From Acanthosoma haemorrhoidale (taxonomy: Eukaryota > Arthropoda > Insecta > Hemiptera > Acanthosomatidae), in NCBI GenBank assembly GCA_930367205.1, contig OV884011.1:136065437-136129436 (forward strand): a DNA stretch of 64,000 nucleotides, given 5' to 3'. Position numbers and translations under genes: made by a program. Every line of letters begins with the position of its first letter. Position 1 is the stretch's first letter. Shown piece after piece: positions 49,460-61,000 of this stretch. The notes beneath the pieces were generated by a model that worked only from the letters and a program-made list of their open reading frames with translations, was not told the DNA's origin and did no database searches.

Positions 49460-50746
49460 ACAAAAACTAGGGGCACTCCGGCTCCACTGCAGGAAACTTC
49501 AACTGTTCGACATGAACTGTCCTCCGTTTTATTGGTGGTATGGTTTTTATATTGTGTTCCCGAATGGTGATCACCCAGAAAGGATCCTTTTACCTCACCA
49601 TGTTAGGCCCTTTTTTCTGGTACACGGTCGCTCCGAGTTTATTTTTACCCAGCATATCTTTGACATTAAGCTCTTGCACCACCTGTTTGCGTTTACCATC
49701 CTTGAGCTTCCCCCGAACAATGACCCACTGTTTCCCCAGAGCAATCCGGTTACTGACTAACACCACCCCCGCCGATCGGTCTTCGATCTGATTTGCCATC
49801 GCCGTTTTACTAAAGCGATCAAGGATAGTGACCCACTTATATCCCCACCAGTTTAACGTATCCACTTGCAGGTCCGCCAGTGGCATGTCCACTGTAGGTG
49901 TTTCCTCCTGCTGTATTGCTCTGGGGGGGGGGTGTCGATCGTACTTTGTGGTGAGGCATGTGTTGCAGGTACCAATGACTCATGATGGTGTCCTTTATGC
50001 CCCACTAAAAGTATCGATGCTTTAATGCTTGTAGGGTTGCCTCTATTCCTTGGTGATTTGTTTGGCCTTGATGAAACTTGAGGGTCACCTCCCTCTGATG
50101 TCCTTCATCCTTGATCGTTTCCACCTTCAGGGTGCAGTGGACGAACGTATGATCGACCCCCGATCCTTTCCATCCTCCATAGTCGTTTAGTGTGATCCCA
50201 TATCGTAACATTGCCCACGTATAGGCAATACCTCTTCCCTGGTGTAGATGCATCCTTAAATCATGTCGTCTTTCACCCCGGGTGACGACCAAATCGTGAC
50301 AATAGTGCATCGATCCTACATCGCATGTTCTGCCTTCAATAGCCTGGACGTCTTGGTTACCCAAATGACCTGGTGCCTCTTATCGTTAATTATGTCCTCC
50401 ACCTCTTCGGTGTTGGAGGGCCGGTCTCCTGCTGAGCTCTGCATTAGTCTCCGCGAGGTGTTCCTGCTCACCTTCTCCGCCAGGTGACCATTCCTGGACA
50501 AATGGTCAAATGTCTCGTGATGGTCCCGCAACATCCTCCTCGATCGCATTCACGACAATCACCAAAGATAACCAATCAGCCACTACATTTTCCCGCCCTG
50601 GTTTATATACAATATCCATATTGTATTGGCTTAGAAACTCTTTCCAGCGGGTAATTCGTGTTAATGATTCCTTCTGTGTAGGGTGACCCATTGTGGGGGT
50701 CAATGATCGGTCTGGATTTCGAACCATCTGCCAAATACATAGGGGC
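49460..50746 (-). pseudogene. Gypsy element D: RNase H and integrase, internally deleted
   Basis: Minus strand order: HFRPYV (near 50745), TDH and RRPPQWV-type RNase H pieces, RITRWKEFLSQYNMDIVYKP and ENVVADWLS (50650-50560), HHCC zinc domain (HQGQTNHQGIEATLQAL near 50050), and integrase core start VDTLNWWGYKWVTILDRFSKT near 49850. The C-terminus follows (NVKDMLGKNKLGATVYQKKG near 49640), ending VHVEQLKFP near 49490. Directly after DRSAGVV the core jumps to C-terminal sequence, so the second Asp and the Glu of the catalytic triad are deleted. Gag, protease and RT are also absent: RNase H is joined straight to the 5' leader in the tandem units at 50747. Same family as element A. Confidence 0.85.
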
Positions 50747-51841
50747 GGAAATGTGTAAGGTTCTTTTAAACTTCAAGAGGGGGTTGGGTTCCAATAGGTA
50801 AACCACCAAAACAAAATAACCTTACTAAGATAAGCTTATCTAACAGAATCACAAATACTTGAACTTTAGTTTAAAAAAAAAAAAAAAATGACCTGTACGT
50901 CGTTTCTCTGAATGCTCGTTGCTCCCGGGTTTTGGTGCCAGTTGATATCTAACGGCTTTAGACAATTAAAAAAAAAAAAAAGTAAGGGAAATGATAAATG
51001 TACAAACGCTAAGTCTTAACTAACTTTATTCCAATTTTAATCCTCTGTATATTGTTACGTTTTTATCTTTATTGTTTATATTTAAATTTAATCTGAGGTT
51101 TTTTAGGTTCTGGAAATGTGTAAGGTTCTTTTAAACTTCAAGAGGGGGTTGGGTTCCAATAGGTAAACCACCAAAACAAAATAACCTTACTAAGATAAGC
51201 TTATCTAACAGAATCACAAATACTTGAACTTTAGTTTAAAAAAAAAAAAAAAATGACCTGTACGTCGTTTCTCTGAATGCTCGTTGCTCCCGGGTTTTGG
51301 TGCCAGTTGATATCTAACGGCTTTAGACAATTAAAAAAAAAAAAAAGTAAGGGAAATGATAAATGTACAAACGCTAAGTCTTAACTAACTTTATTCCAAT
51401 TTTAATCCTCTGTATATTGTTACGTTTTTATCTTTATTGTTTATATTTAAATTTAATCTGAGGTTTTTTAGGTTCTGGAAATGTGTAAGGTTCTTTTAAA
51501 CTTCAAGAGGGGGTTGGGTTCCAATAGGTAAACCACCAAAACAAAATAACCTTACTAAGATAAGCTTATCTAACAGAATCACAAATACTTGAACTTTAGT
51601 TTAAAAAAAAAAAAAAAATGACCTGTACGTCGTTTCTCTGAATGCTCGTTGCTCCCGGGTTTTGGTGCCAGTTGATATCTAACGGCTTTAGACAATTAAA
51701 AAAAAAAAAAAGTAAGGGAAATGATAAATGTACAAACGCTAAGTCTTAACTAACTTTATTCCAATTTTAATCCTCTGTATATTGTTACGTTTTTATCTTT
51801 ATTGTTTATATTTAAATTTAATCTGAGGTTTTTTAGGTTCT
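50747..51841 (-). repeat. Three exact tandem copies of a 365-bp gypsy LTR-end/PBS/leader unit
   Basis: Units start at 50747, 51112 and 51477. I see no difference among them, including the 16-A and 14-A runs. Read on the minus strand, each unit has an LTR 3' part, a primer-binding site TGGCACCAAAACCCGGGA (50940-50923 and +365, +730), a leader and the start of RNase H (CATTTCC). A further partial copy of the leader is at 52564-52687. Such a PBS-bearing triplication is not part of a normal element. Confidence 0.9.
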
Positions 51842-52423
51842 GTTAATATAAAAAATAATTCTGGCAAAAGGAAAATTGTTTAGTTACAAATTGATTCATT
51901 TGGTTAATATACATATAAGGACGTATGTGATAAAATTAAAATGTTAAAAACTAAACTTAAAATTTACCTTAACTTTAATCGCGACTGGCCAGTTTTACTA
52001 AGTTGCGTCTTTCGGCGAATTCTTCTGGTTTCTTTGTCCTGCTTTTCTTCTTTGTTGCCGAGCGTGGTTTCCCGATGCTTGCCTGGTGTCTCCTCCGATG
52101 ATCATAACGGACAAGACTCACCTTGTCTCGTGGGCGGGTCTAAAAGAACAAGACTGTTTACCGCGGACTCGTCCTACTTATCCCTTTCTGCTGCCTTCTT
52201 GAGTTGTTAACTTTCTTATTTTCCAATGCCAGTGGTCTCGATAATTATTAACTTCACTTATTTTTAAAGTTAACAAATCCAATACTAAAATATTTATATT
52301 TAAGTCTTGATTTATTTATATGATAACTATTAATATTAGACATAACACAAAAAATAATGTTCATCCATTCACAAACCGTGATACACAGGTCGTTTAGCGT
52401 TCATTTACGCCCGCTAATTTCCA
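51671..52423 (-). mobile_element. Gypsy LTR copy Y, 5' LTR side of element D
   Basis: From the third PBS rightward the sequence is LTR: GGTTCTGTTAATATAAAAAA, then AATTCTGGCAAAAGG, then a Ser/Leu-coding-like GC-richer part (51980-52200), ending with ACGCCCGCTAATTT near 52415. The LTR start (TGTTGTGATATT type) is missing because another gypsy fragment begins at 52424. Related LTRs lie at 62104-62530 and 62611-63285. Confidence 0.6.
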
Positions 52424-52700
52424 CTAATATCCATATTGTATTGGCTAAGAAACTCTTTCCAGCGGGTAATTCGTGTTAATGATTCCTTCTGTGTAGGGTG
52501 ACCCATTGTGGGGGTCGATGATCGGTCTGGATTTCGAACCATCTGCCAAATACATAGGGGCGGAAATGTGTAAGGTTCTTTTAAACTTCAAGAGGGGGTT
52601 GGGTTCCAATAGGTAAACCACCAAAACAAAATAACCTTACTAAGATAAGCTTATATAACAGAATCACAAATACTTGAACTTTAGTTTTTCGGGTGCCAAT
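52424..52700 (-). pseudogene. Gypsy element E: PBS, leader and RNase H start (deletion derivative)
   Basis: Minus strand: PBS-like TGGCACCCG (52698-52690), leader (identical in most positions to the 365-bp unit), then the same leader-to-RNase H junction (CATTTCCGCCCCTATG near 52563) as element D. RNase H runs to 52424 and stops at the edge of LTR Y. Because two copies share the junction, the deletion predates their duplication. Confidence 0.75.
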
Positions 52701-53213
52701 TGTTATGTTTTTATCTGAGGTTAGATTAGATATAACAAAACTTTCTTTAATTCTTTAATAAACCAGTCTGTGACAAATTACAATGTTATTAACAATTTTC
52801 AATTACCTTACTATTATTTACAGATTTATTAACTTTTAGGTCCTTTTCTTCTTGCTTCATTCACTGTGACTGCCACGTGGTCAGTAAATTCCACTGCTAT
52901 CACCTCAAACTTCTCTTAATAAAACCCTTCTTCCTTCAATCTTTCTCCTATTTATCCAAACACCACTCAACAAAAATTCTTCAAGCTTCACAAATTTCAC
53001 TCTCCTCATTCACCACACAAACAAAAGAATCTTAAAACTTCCAAAACGCCAAATCTTTATCCAACACTCCGTCCCCCAGGATAAGCAGCAGAACAACCTC
53101 CTCGCCATCTTGTTTTTCAAGCACCCCCTCTTTTTCCACGGCTCAATTGCCACCCTTTTATGCCCTCTAATTTCAAATTTAAATCAAAGGCAAAGCATCT
53201 AAATATTACAACA
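52701..53213 (-). mobile_element. 5' LTR (family Z) of element E
   Basis: Bounded on the right by AATATTACAACA (reverse complement of an LTR start TGTTGTAATATT) and on the left by TGTTATG, the reverse complement of the LTR end, directly next to the PBS. Length 513 bp. Its body differs from families X and Y. Confidence 0.65.
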
Positions 53214-53229
53214 ATATGAACAAAATTTA

Positions 53230-54120
53230 TGATCCTGTTGGCGATCTATCCCGACTTCAAATTTTAGACCCCTTACAAATGTTTGATAGCCCACACGATT
53301 CCCAACAATTGTCTCTCAAGCGTGCTGTACCGGCTCTCAGGGTCAGTAAGGCGCTTCTTCCTCACAGGCGCTAGCGTCCATCATCTCTTGAGCGCATTCG
53401 ACAAACTTCCGGTCTCCTGGTAAATTTTCCTTCCTCCTTGTCTCTCTGGCCAGCTGTACCTTGAGGATGGTCGATAAAAATGCCATCCTGGCTTCTACTT
53501 CCGCTATGTTCACCGTATCTCTCATTTTCTGTGTGATTTTGTTGTACCGTGCCAACAGCTCCCCGGCATACTGCCCTTTAGTCTGTCTGGGTTGTTTTGT
53601 TTCTCACTGACTGGCATCAGTGATGATTGTGAATTGTAGGGAAAAATCCAGAAAGGCTAATACATCTCCTGCAGTCGATCCATGCTTCGCCTCAGATTAT
53701 GTTCCAATACGGTTGTATACCAACTAATATTGAATACCACTGTAGTCCGTCCCCTCCCATGCTGTAATTGATTAACGTGAGGTCTCCACCACCAGGCCAT
53801 TGTTTTAATTTTCCTTCTCGCTTCTGCTTCCCACCATCCATTCCTTTTGTGGGTCCTGCTGTCCTTTCCTCCGTAGTTTCTGCTGCTCCCAGGTTCATCC
53901 TCTTCCTCCGTTTCCGAAGCTCCCGATGTTTTCGTCGATTTGGAGGGGGCCCTGGTTTCTCCTTACACCCTCTGGGCATTATCTTTCATTGGTTCCAGTC
54001 TGTATCTTTCAGCTCGTTGGAACATGTATGAACACTGTCTAGCGATGTGTCCCTCCATCCCACATTCGAAACATTTCGTGCGTGAACACTGCACGGCTAG
54101 ACGTCTGATTCTAATTTCGA
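53230..54120 (-). pseudogene. Mosaic gypsy fragment: zinc knuckle, RNase H start, gag, RNase H middle
   Basis: On the minus strand, in order: zinc knuckle CFECGMEGHIARQC (near 54050), a basic/acidic linker, an RNase H N-terminus (DFSLQFTIITDAS near 53640), a gag helical part (RYNKITQKMRDTVNIAEVEA and KFVECAQEMMDAS, 53600-53360), and RNase H middle (LTDPESRYSTLE then RQLLGIVWAI, 53345-53280). In element A the same gag part lies before the knuckle and far from RNase H, so this copy is rearranged: gag sequence sits inside the RNase H domain. Confidence 0.8.
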
Positions 54121-54169
54121 GTTTATATTTAAGGTAACATCACAAAGTCTAAATATCACAACAATATAT

Positions 54170-54694
54170 TGTTGTGATATTAGATATTGTGGAGTTTGTA
54201 TATAAATATTTAATCTAACCTTGAATCAAGAAGGCAAACAAAAACAATTGAGAGTGGAGGAAAAAGCAAAAGGTAGTATAGTTGTGGTTGTTATGATGAA
54301 AACACACAGAGAATTACTCACTCTAGTTTTGGGATCAGCCCGTGATATATGTATCTGAGTCAAGTGATGAAATAAAAAGTTCTGTAAGTTATTTGTTGTT
54401 TGGACTTGAAGCGGAACGGAAGAGAAGTTGCACCAGGAAGAAGTGTTAATTTGATTAAAAAAGAAGACCATTGAAGAAGAAAAGAAAAAGAAAAAAAATA
54501 TATAGACAAGTATAATTAATATAAGTTTCTTTTTGTTTATTTGTAATTAAATTTAACTTTTGCCAGAATTATTTTTGTCAGTAGAACCCTAAAAAACATC
54601 AGATAAAAAGTAATAAAATAAATTTAAAGTTAAAAAAAAAATTACGTTATCTTTCAAAGAACGTAATATTATTTACAGCCTTTGTTTACATGGG
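54170..54694 (+). mobile_element. LTR copy X2, left part (split by the BEL element)
   Basis: Starts TGTTGTGATATT and follows X1 (48545) through the GCGGAACGGAAG and GCCAGAATTATTTTTGTC blocks to GTTTACATGGG, where the BEL LTR begins. The right part resumes at 62030 (GGGGCTACGTGGGAATAGGCC) and ends near 62079. Confidence 0.8.
54690..54694 (+). repeat. Target-site duplication of the BEL element, left copy (ATGGG)
   Basis: ATGGG directly before the 5' LTR; the same five bases follow the 3' LTR at 62030-62034. Five bases is usual for BEL/Pao. Confidence 0.9.
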
Positions 54695-55621
54695 TGTTGA
54701 AGCCACAGATTTATTTTTACCTTGAAAACTTTGTTTAACGTGCTCATTGCACATTTAATTTATATTTCCTCTAGTTTAAGTTTGCGTATTTGCTTCTTAA
54801 TTGTTTAAGAAAACAAAATGTTAAACCAGGCGTGTTGTTAAACTGTGAGCCCTAATCCCGGCCAAAATGTAAACATTGCAGGCTCGGCTTGCCCCCCTCT
54901 ACACCGGGCTGTCTTATTCCATCTCTCGCCGATGTTACATCGGGTGAATCCGCTCGACATTTCTCTCCGCAGGCATAGTTCTCTATGTGAGTACGAACAT
55001 TTTCACACACAAACGGGGATTTGTCATCAAATGACCTACTGGCATTGAGCTTCAAGAAGACTGGTATTTCAATGTTTATTACTTCACGATCGAGGGATCT
55101 ATAGTTTCGGGATTGTTAAATGGTAAATTTTGCACAATGTCGTTGCATCTAATTCAGCTCACGCTTACATTTAGATTCTTGCATATTGTTGTTATGGATG
55201 TATAATTTAGTTATTTATTCAATATAAAGTTATTTATTCATTATAAATTTATTTATTCATTATAAATTTATTTATTCATTATAGGTTTATTTATTCATTA
55301 TAAATAAATTTATTTATTATTATTGCTTAAGCGAGTGTGAAATTGTTGATTCCGCTAGTGTGAACAAATATTATGTTAAAAATTATTGAATTAATTTGTT
55401 ATTTCTACTATTTCAAGGCAAGCTTGCTCATATATATTAATTCGTTTCCAGTTAAAATTTTGTTTAACTTTGCTATTTATTTTGAATATATATCAATTGT
55501 TAAGATTACATGTTTATTCTTTGATAATAATTCTTAAATACCCAGTTGCAATTTTGAGCCACATATTTTCTACGCTAGTAAGGAGGAAAGGTTCTACTGA
55601 ACCTCTCAGGCTGCGTAAGCA
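54695..55621 (+). mobile_element. 5' LTR of the BEL/Pao element
   Basis: 927 bp from TGTTGAAGCC to GTAAGCA. It matches the 3' LTR at 61139 nearly base for base; differences are a few substitutions, one extra 19-bp TTTATTCATTATAAA-type unit, an extra stretch of about 20 bp near the 3' end, and a CT indel. A downstream TTGGTCCTCTGGGCC is the likely primer-binding site; I do not assign the tRNA. Confidence 0.92.
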
Positions 55622-55872
55622 TTGGTCCTCTGGGCCACGATTGCAACTTGGTACCTCATTATTGATTAATGTCATATATTATTGCGTATTTTGCATTGTT
55701 TCTCAGCTGTCTGGCTTCAACAGCTCTGTCTCAGCTCACTTTATTATTTTTTTCAGATTCTTAAATTTTGCACTTACTTGCTTTTCCCACTCACTTAATT
55801 GTTTTCTGTTTTTCTCGTTTGCTTCCCCAATCATAATTTCGTGTGAACTCCCATCGCAACAAATCTATCACC

Positions 55873-58023
55873 ATGGAAAATCTTGCAGCTGATTGTAAAA
55901 CTCGGATCAATAGTCTCAAAACTAAACTTTCCAGCTTGATTACCGAACTCAGAGCCATCACGGATCAAGGTCGTGCCATTGCAACTGATCACACACAACT
56001 CTTCCTGTTCAAAGGAATGTATATTGAACTAAAATCATACTTCGATGCCTTTAATGACACATGGGACCAGGCAATTGAGCTTGTGGCCCAATGGAATGTA
56101 CCAAACGTATTTCCGTTGCAAGCAGATGTCACGATGCAAAAGAATGCAAAGAGATACTATTATGAGTCGTGTGCTATATATGCAAGCCACATGAACCCTA
56201 CACCTATTGCGAGTGGTGGAACAGCACACAATCTTTCTCTAAATGAGTCACTCACGGTACGAGCCAGATTGCCCCAAATAAATTTACCCACCTTTAATGG
56301 GCTTCAAGTAGAATGGCCCTTGTTTCGCGACACGTACACATCATTAGTTCACAATGAACCTTCCCTTTCAAACATTGAAAAATTTCTTTTCCTAGTGTCA
56401 TGTTTGAAAGGCGCTCCGCTTGCTTTAATAAAGGGCATTGAACTGCAGGAGGCTAACTACGAACAAGCGTGGAGAGTTCTGAATACCACTTACAACGACA
56501 AACGTCGACTGGCCAACAGCTACCTCAAGAACGTGCTAGAATTCGCCCCCTTTAAAAGCAGACCATCTGCGACTGCCTTGAAACATCTATTGACTGCAGT
56601 CGGCGAAAGTGTGGATTCCTTCAAGCAATTAAAAATCCCTAACGCTGAGGACTTCATTTTGTTTTGCCTCGTTTTGCGATGTCTGGATCCTGGCACCCGC
56701 CGATCGTTTGAAAAAGCTAATTCCGACACAGAATTCCCTAAATATCAGGATCTCATTGACTTCATAAAGGTTGAATGGAGATCTCTTGAGTTGACTTTTG
56801 AGAATGTAGTGCCATCACTTACCAAACAGAGTGGGCATCAAAACAACAAGCAACAGCCTTCTCCCCGAGTAACAGGATACCAGACTGCGCTTCTCGCTAG
56901 CAATCGCCCAGCTGGAAAGGAACAAACGAACACAGCAATGTTGAATTGCCCCGTATGCAATAATAGACACACACTATACCAATGTGCCTCGTTCAAGAGA
57001 GCGCCCCCTGCAGAAAGACTTTCCCGCCTGAAAAATTGGGCTGGTTGTACAAACTGCCTATCCAGCAAGCATACGACCAATCAGTGTACTTCTCAAAGAA
57101 GATGCCAAGCATGTGCTCAAAACCACCATACTTGGTTGCACACAGAACGAGCACCCGGCAGCCTAAGCCATCACACTCAACCAGCACCAGCTCTAACCAA
57201 TGGGGTTGCACTGGGCAGCCAAAGTACTGGGGGTGAAGTCCTGTTAGCCACTGCCACAGTGGAAGTGCAAGATGCTGATGGAGCTTTCATTAAGGTCAGA
57301 GCCGTTACAGATAGTGGAAGTCAGCACTCATTCATGACTGAGAATTGCGCTGCTCGATTGGGTTTGACTATCAAACCTTGTCTGCGAAACATATCAGGGA
57401 TCGGCCAGCAGCCTCTTGCAAGGTTGTCGGGCAAATTGAAGTGTAATATTCGTTCGCCTCTGGATTGTAAAGCAACAATAGAGCTTCAGGCTGAACCCAT
57501 CGTAGTCCCTCGAATAACGGGCGATCTCCCACATACTACTGTTTCTCATACCATACGAGATTTATATAAATCGTATCTCCTTGCAGACCAAGATTTCTGG
57601 AAGCCAGGTCCTGTGGAATTTTTGCTAGGTGGTGACTTGTTCTTCGACATCATCACGGGTCGTCCCATAAAAGTCGCACCTCATGCTCCTCGCTTGCTGC
57701 CGACCATATTCGGCCATATCGTTGGTGGACTATCCCAAAATACGTCTGACTCAAATGAAACCTCCAGTCTTCTAGTCCAATCAAATGGTGACATGAAAGA
57801 TGTTATGTCCAAGTTCTGGGAGTTGGAAGAAGTCTCCAGACCACCCGTCATATCCGAAGAAGATAAGCTATGTGAGGCACATTTCGCATCCACGCATTAT
57901 AGATTGCCCACAGGACGTTACGTTAGGACGTTACGTTGTTTCCTTACCTCTCAAAGAGTCGATAAAAACGTTAACCAACCCCCACCAGCAAGCACTGAGC
58001 CGTCTCTTGAGTTTGGAGTTTAA
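55873..58023 (+). CDS. gag-pol: BEL/Pao gag-protease part of the polyprotein
   Basis: The ATG at 55873 is in strong context (CACCATGG) and is preferred; the open frame extends upstream without an ATG. The product is 716 residues: an N-terminal coiled/helical part, a DUF1759-type gag domain (LPTFNGLQVEWPLFRDTY near residue 145), a Cys/His zinc region (CPVCNNRHTLYQC near 358, then CTNCLSSKHTTNQC and CQACAQNHHTWLH), and a retropepsin-like aspartic protease (VTDSGSQHSF near 479). It ends early because of a 13-bp tandem duplication (57912-57937), after which the frame runs into a stop at 58021. BEL elements normally make one continuous gag-pol polyprotein, so this is a recent break. Confidence 0.9.
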   Translation: MENLAADCKTRINSLKTKLSSLITELRAITDQGRAIATDHTQLFLFKGMYIELKSYFDAFNDTWDQAIELVAQWNVPNVFPLQADVTMQKNAKRYYYESCAIYASHMNPTPIASGGTAHNLSLNESLTVRARLPQINLPTFNGLQVEWPLFRDTYTSLVHNEPSLSNIEKFLFLVSCLKGAPLALIKGIELQEANYEQAWRVLNTTYNDKRRLANSYLKNVLEFAPFKSRPSATALKHLLTAVGESVDSFKQLKIPNAEDFILFCLVLRCLDPGTRRSFEKANSDTEFPKYQDLIDFIKVEWRSLELTFENVVPSLTKQSGHQNNKQQPSPRVTGYQTALLASNRPAGKEQTNTAMLNCPVCNNRHTLYQCASFKRAPPAERLSRLKNWAGCTNCLSSKHTTNQCTSQRRCQACAQNHHTWLHTERAPGSLSHHTQPAPALTNGVALGSQSTGGEVLLATATVEVQDADGAFIKVRAVTDSGSQHSFMTENCAARLGLTIKPCLRNISGIGQQPLARLSGKLKCNIRSPLDCKATIELQAEPIVVPRITGDLPHTTVSHTIRDLYKSYLLADQDFWKPGPVEFLLGGDLFFDIITGRPIKVAPHAPRLLPTIFGHIVGGLSQNTSDSNETSSLLVQSNGDMKDVMSKFWELEEVSRPPVISEEDKLCEAHFASTHYRLPTGRYVRTLRCFLTSQRVDKNVNQPPPASTEPSLEFGV

Positions 58024-61000
58024 ACTTGCCAAGAACGCTTGGCTACAGCAGGAATATTGCGACTTCATGAAAGAATACCTGGCACTGGGGCACATGAAGT
58101 TGGTTCCCATGAACACCTCAGCATATGTAATCCCTCACCATGCGGTTTTAAAGTGTCAAAACGGCTCAAACAAGCTGCGAGTTGTTTTTGCCGCCTCATG
58201 TCGCACCAGATTCGGCTCCTTGAATGACCACATGTACACTGGACCAAAGCTTCAGTTGGATATAGCTGATGTCATATCCAATTTTCGAACGCATCGGTTC
58301 GTCCTCACAGCTGATATAGTAAAAATGTATCGCCAGATAGCGATAAATGAACAAGACAGGAAATATCAACATATTCTTTGGCGCTTTGACCCTAGCGACA
58401 ACGTGCAAGAGTATGAATTGTGCACCGTGACCTATGGCGAAAAACCATCAGCGTTCCTGGCTCAGAGAACAATTCAGCAGCTCGTTCACGATGAAGGTGC
58501 CCCATATCCACTGGCGTCACAGGCTTTGTTACGCGATATATATGTCGATGACATCGCCACCGGAGCTCAGTCTCCCTCGGCGTTGATGGACCTCAAAGAT
58601 GACTTGAACTTATTGCTGGAAAAAGGTGGGTTCAAACTGAGCAAATGGGCCAGCAACTGCCCCCTGCTAATAGATAGTCTGGACAATACTGAACTAGGTG
58701 GTACAAGCGTCACTTTGACTGATGAGACAGATGCCAAAGTGAAGATCTTAGGTATTCAATGGAGTCCTACAGAAGATACATTTGCTTATGAAATATCCAC
58801 TCCACCATGGAATCCCACCAAACGAGCCATATTATCAGCGATTGCTCGCATTTACAACCCCTTGGGTTTCCTAGCACCTGTCGTTTTCTATGCCAAAACC
58901 ATAATGCAAGAAACGTGGATAGCGAAAACGGGTTGGGACGAAACCGCCTCGCCCGATGTTTGTGACAACTGGCTTTTGTTTATTAATCAACTACATTGTT
59001 TGAGTGCAGTCAAAATACCTCGCTGCTTCACTTCCTTGAAATCAGCTCTCTTCAAGATAATGGGATTCAGCGACGCATCGCAAAAGGGATACGCAGCAGT
59101 CTTATATGTAATAGCAATCACAGACACTGCCTGTGAAGTATCGCTACTTAAGGCGAAATCAAAGTTAGCGCCGATAAAGCCATTGACTATACCCCGACTA
59201 GAACTCTCGGGTGCACTATTGCTTAGCCGTCTCTATCATTCATGCCAGACCATTCGTGAGAGACTTAATATATCCGAAGCCAGGTTTTTCACTGATTCTC
59301 AGATTGTATTAAGTTGGCTTTCCACACCCCCTGAAAATATGAAAACTTTCGTAGCCCATAGGGTGGTGGAAATACTGGATATCTCAACTAGAAACCAATG
59401 GAATTTTGTGCCCTCAGAAGAAAACCCAGCGGATTGCTGTTCGCGCGGAATCTTACCTTCAGAACTCATTGCGCACCCGCTATGGTGGAATGGACCTCCG
59501 CGACTTGCGACACTCGCAACGAACTGGCCAGAGCCTCTTCTTGACAGCCCTGTAAACCTCCCCGAGCTCAAGACCAAACAATCAACCGCACTCAACGTCA
59601 CCGATAGCTCCAGCTTAATGGACTGGATGGAACGATTCAGTTCGTATCCCAAAATGATAAGGAGTGCAGTCTATATGGGGCGTTTCATCAACGCCACAAG
59701 ACAACGACCTACACCAAATGGACCTATCTCGGTAGCTGAATATAAGGGCGCGGAAAAAGCACTCTTAAAAATTGCCCAGAGTCCATACAAATCAGCTAAT
59801 GATCAACTATTAGACTCGAAAGCTTTGCTCCCACTTTATCCTTTCATAGACGAAGAAGGATTCATCAGGGTGGGCGGTCGTCTACAGCACTCACAGCTAC
59901 CGCATGACGCCAAGCACCCGTTCTTGCTACCAGGAGATAGCCATTTTTGCAAAATTTTAGTGGATCACTACCATAGATGCCATCTTCATCTGGCACCCGT
60001 GCCTCTTAAGGCCATACTACAAAATAGATTTTGGATTACTGGAGCACGAGCGTTAATTCGAAGCAGAATTTTCAATTGCATCAAGTGCTACAAGACCATG
60101 CGCTCACCCCAGGCTCCATTAATGGGAAATTTGCCACCCTCACGCCTTGCAGAAGGCCTTGTGTTCTCTCATGTGGGCGTTGACTTTGCTGGCCCGTTCT
60201 CAACCCGAGAATCACTCAGACGTAAAGCTGCACGAGGAAAAGCCTACTTATGCCTATTCATCTGCATGACAACAAAGGCTATCCACTTGGAGGCTGTCTC
60301 GAGCTGTTCTACCGAAGCATTCCTAGCCGCCTTTGAAAGATTTGTGGGAAGAAGAGGAAAGCCAAACCACATGTATTCGGACTGTGGCACTAACTTCGTA
60401 GGCGCAGCGAATCGACTAAAAGAAATCATACTGTGGCTAAGATCAAAGGAAACACAGGACCAGATATTGCAGCACGCTACTCCTCTAGAGATCCAGTGGT
60501 CATTTAACCCTCCTTCGTCTCCACACTTTGGGGGATTATGGGAGGCCGGAGTGAAGTCCTGTAAAACCATACTCTTCAAAGTTATCGGCGATTCTGCAGT
60601 GACGTTTGAAGAACTGACAACGTTATTCTGCCGCATAGAGGGTATCCTTAATTCGCGACCTCTAGCTCCTCTTGAATCAGACACCGAAAACGTAGAATGC
60701 CTGACGCCGGGACACTTCTTGATTGGCAGGTCGCTCATCGCTTTACCTGAAGAGCAACACCTTGGCAAGCTTAGCACGCTTCAACGCTGGAAGATCATCC
60801 AACAAAAGGCTCAACACTTCTGGAATCGTTGGCGCCTGGAATATCTCAATCACCTACAGCATAGAAGGAAATGGACGAAAGTTAATCGGAATCTGAACGT
60901 GGGCGACTTGGTTATCATCAAGGAACCTAACTGCACAATGAAAACGTGGCCCTTGGCTCGTATATTGGAAACCCACAGTGGAAGTGACGGAATCACCAGA

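Noticed and set aside
49407..50487. + strand reading frames over element D
   Set aside because: The minus strand carries the RNase H and integrase motifs; the + strand frames match nothing.
50747..51841. Regular repeats considered as a CRISPR array
   Set aside because: 365-bp contiguous units without spacers in a eukaryotic retroelement context.
55470..55892. Reading frame across the 5' LTR and leader of the BEL element
   Set aside because: Lies in LTR and leader sequence; the real polyprotein starts at the ATG 55873 in another frame.
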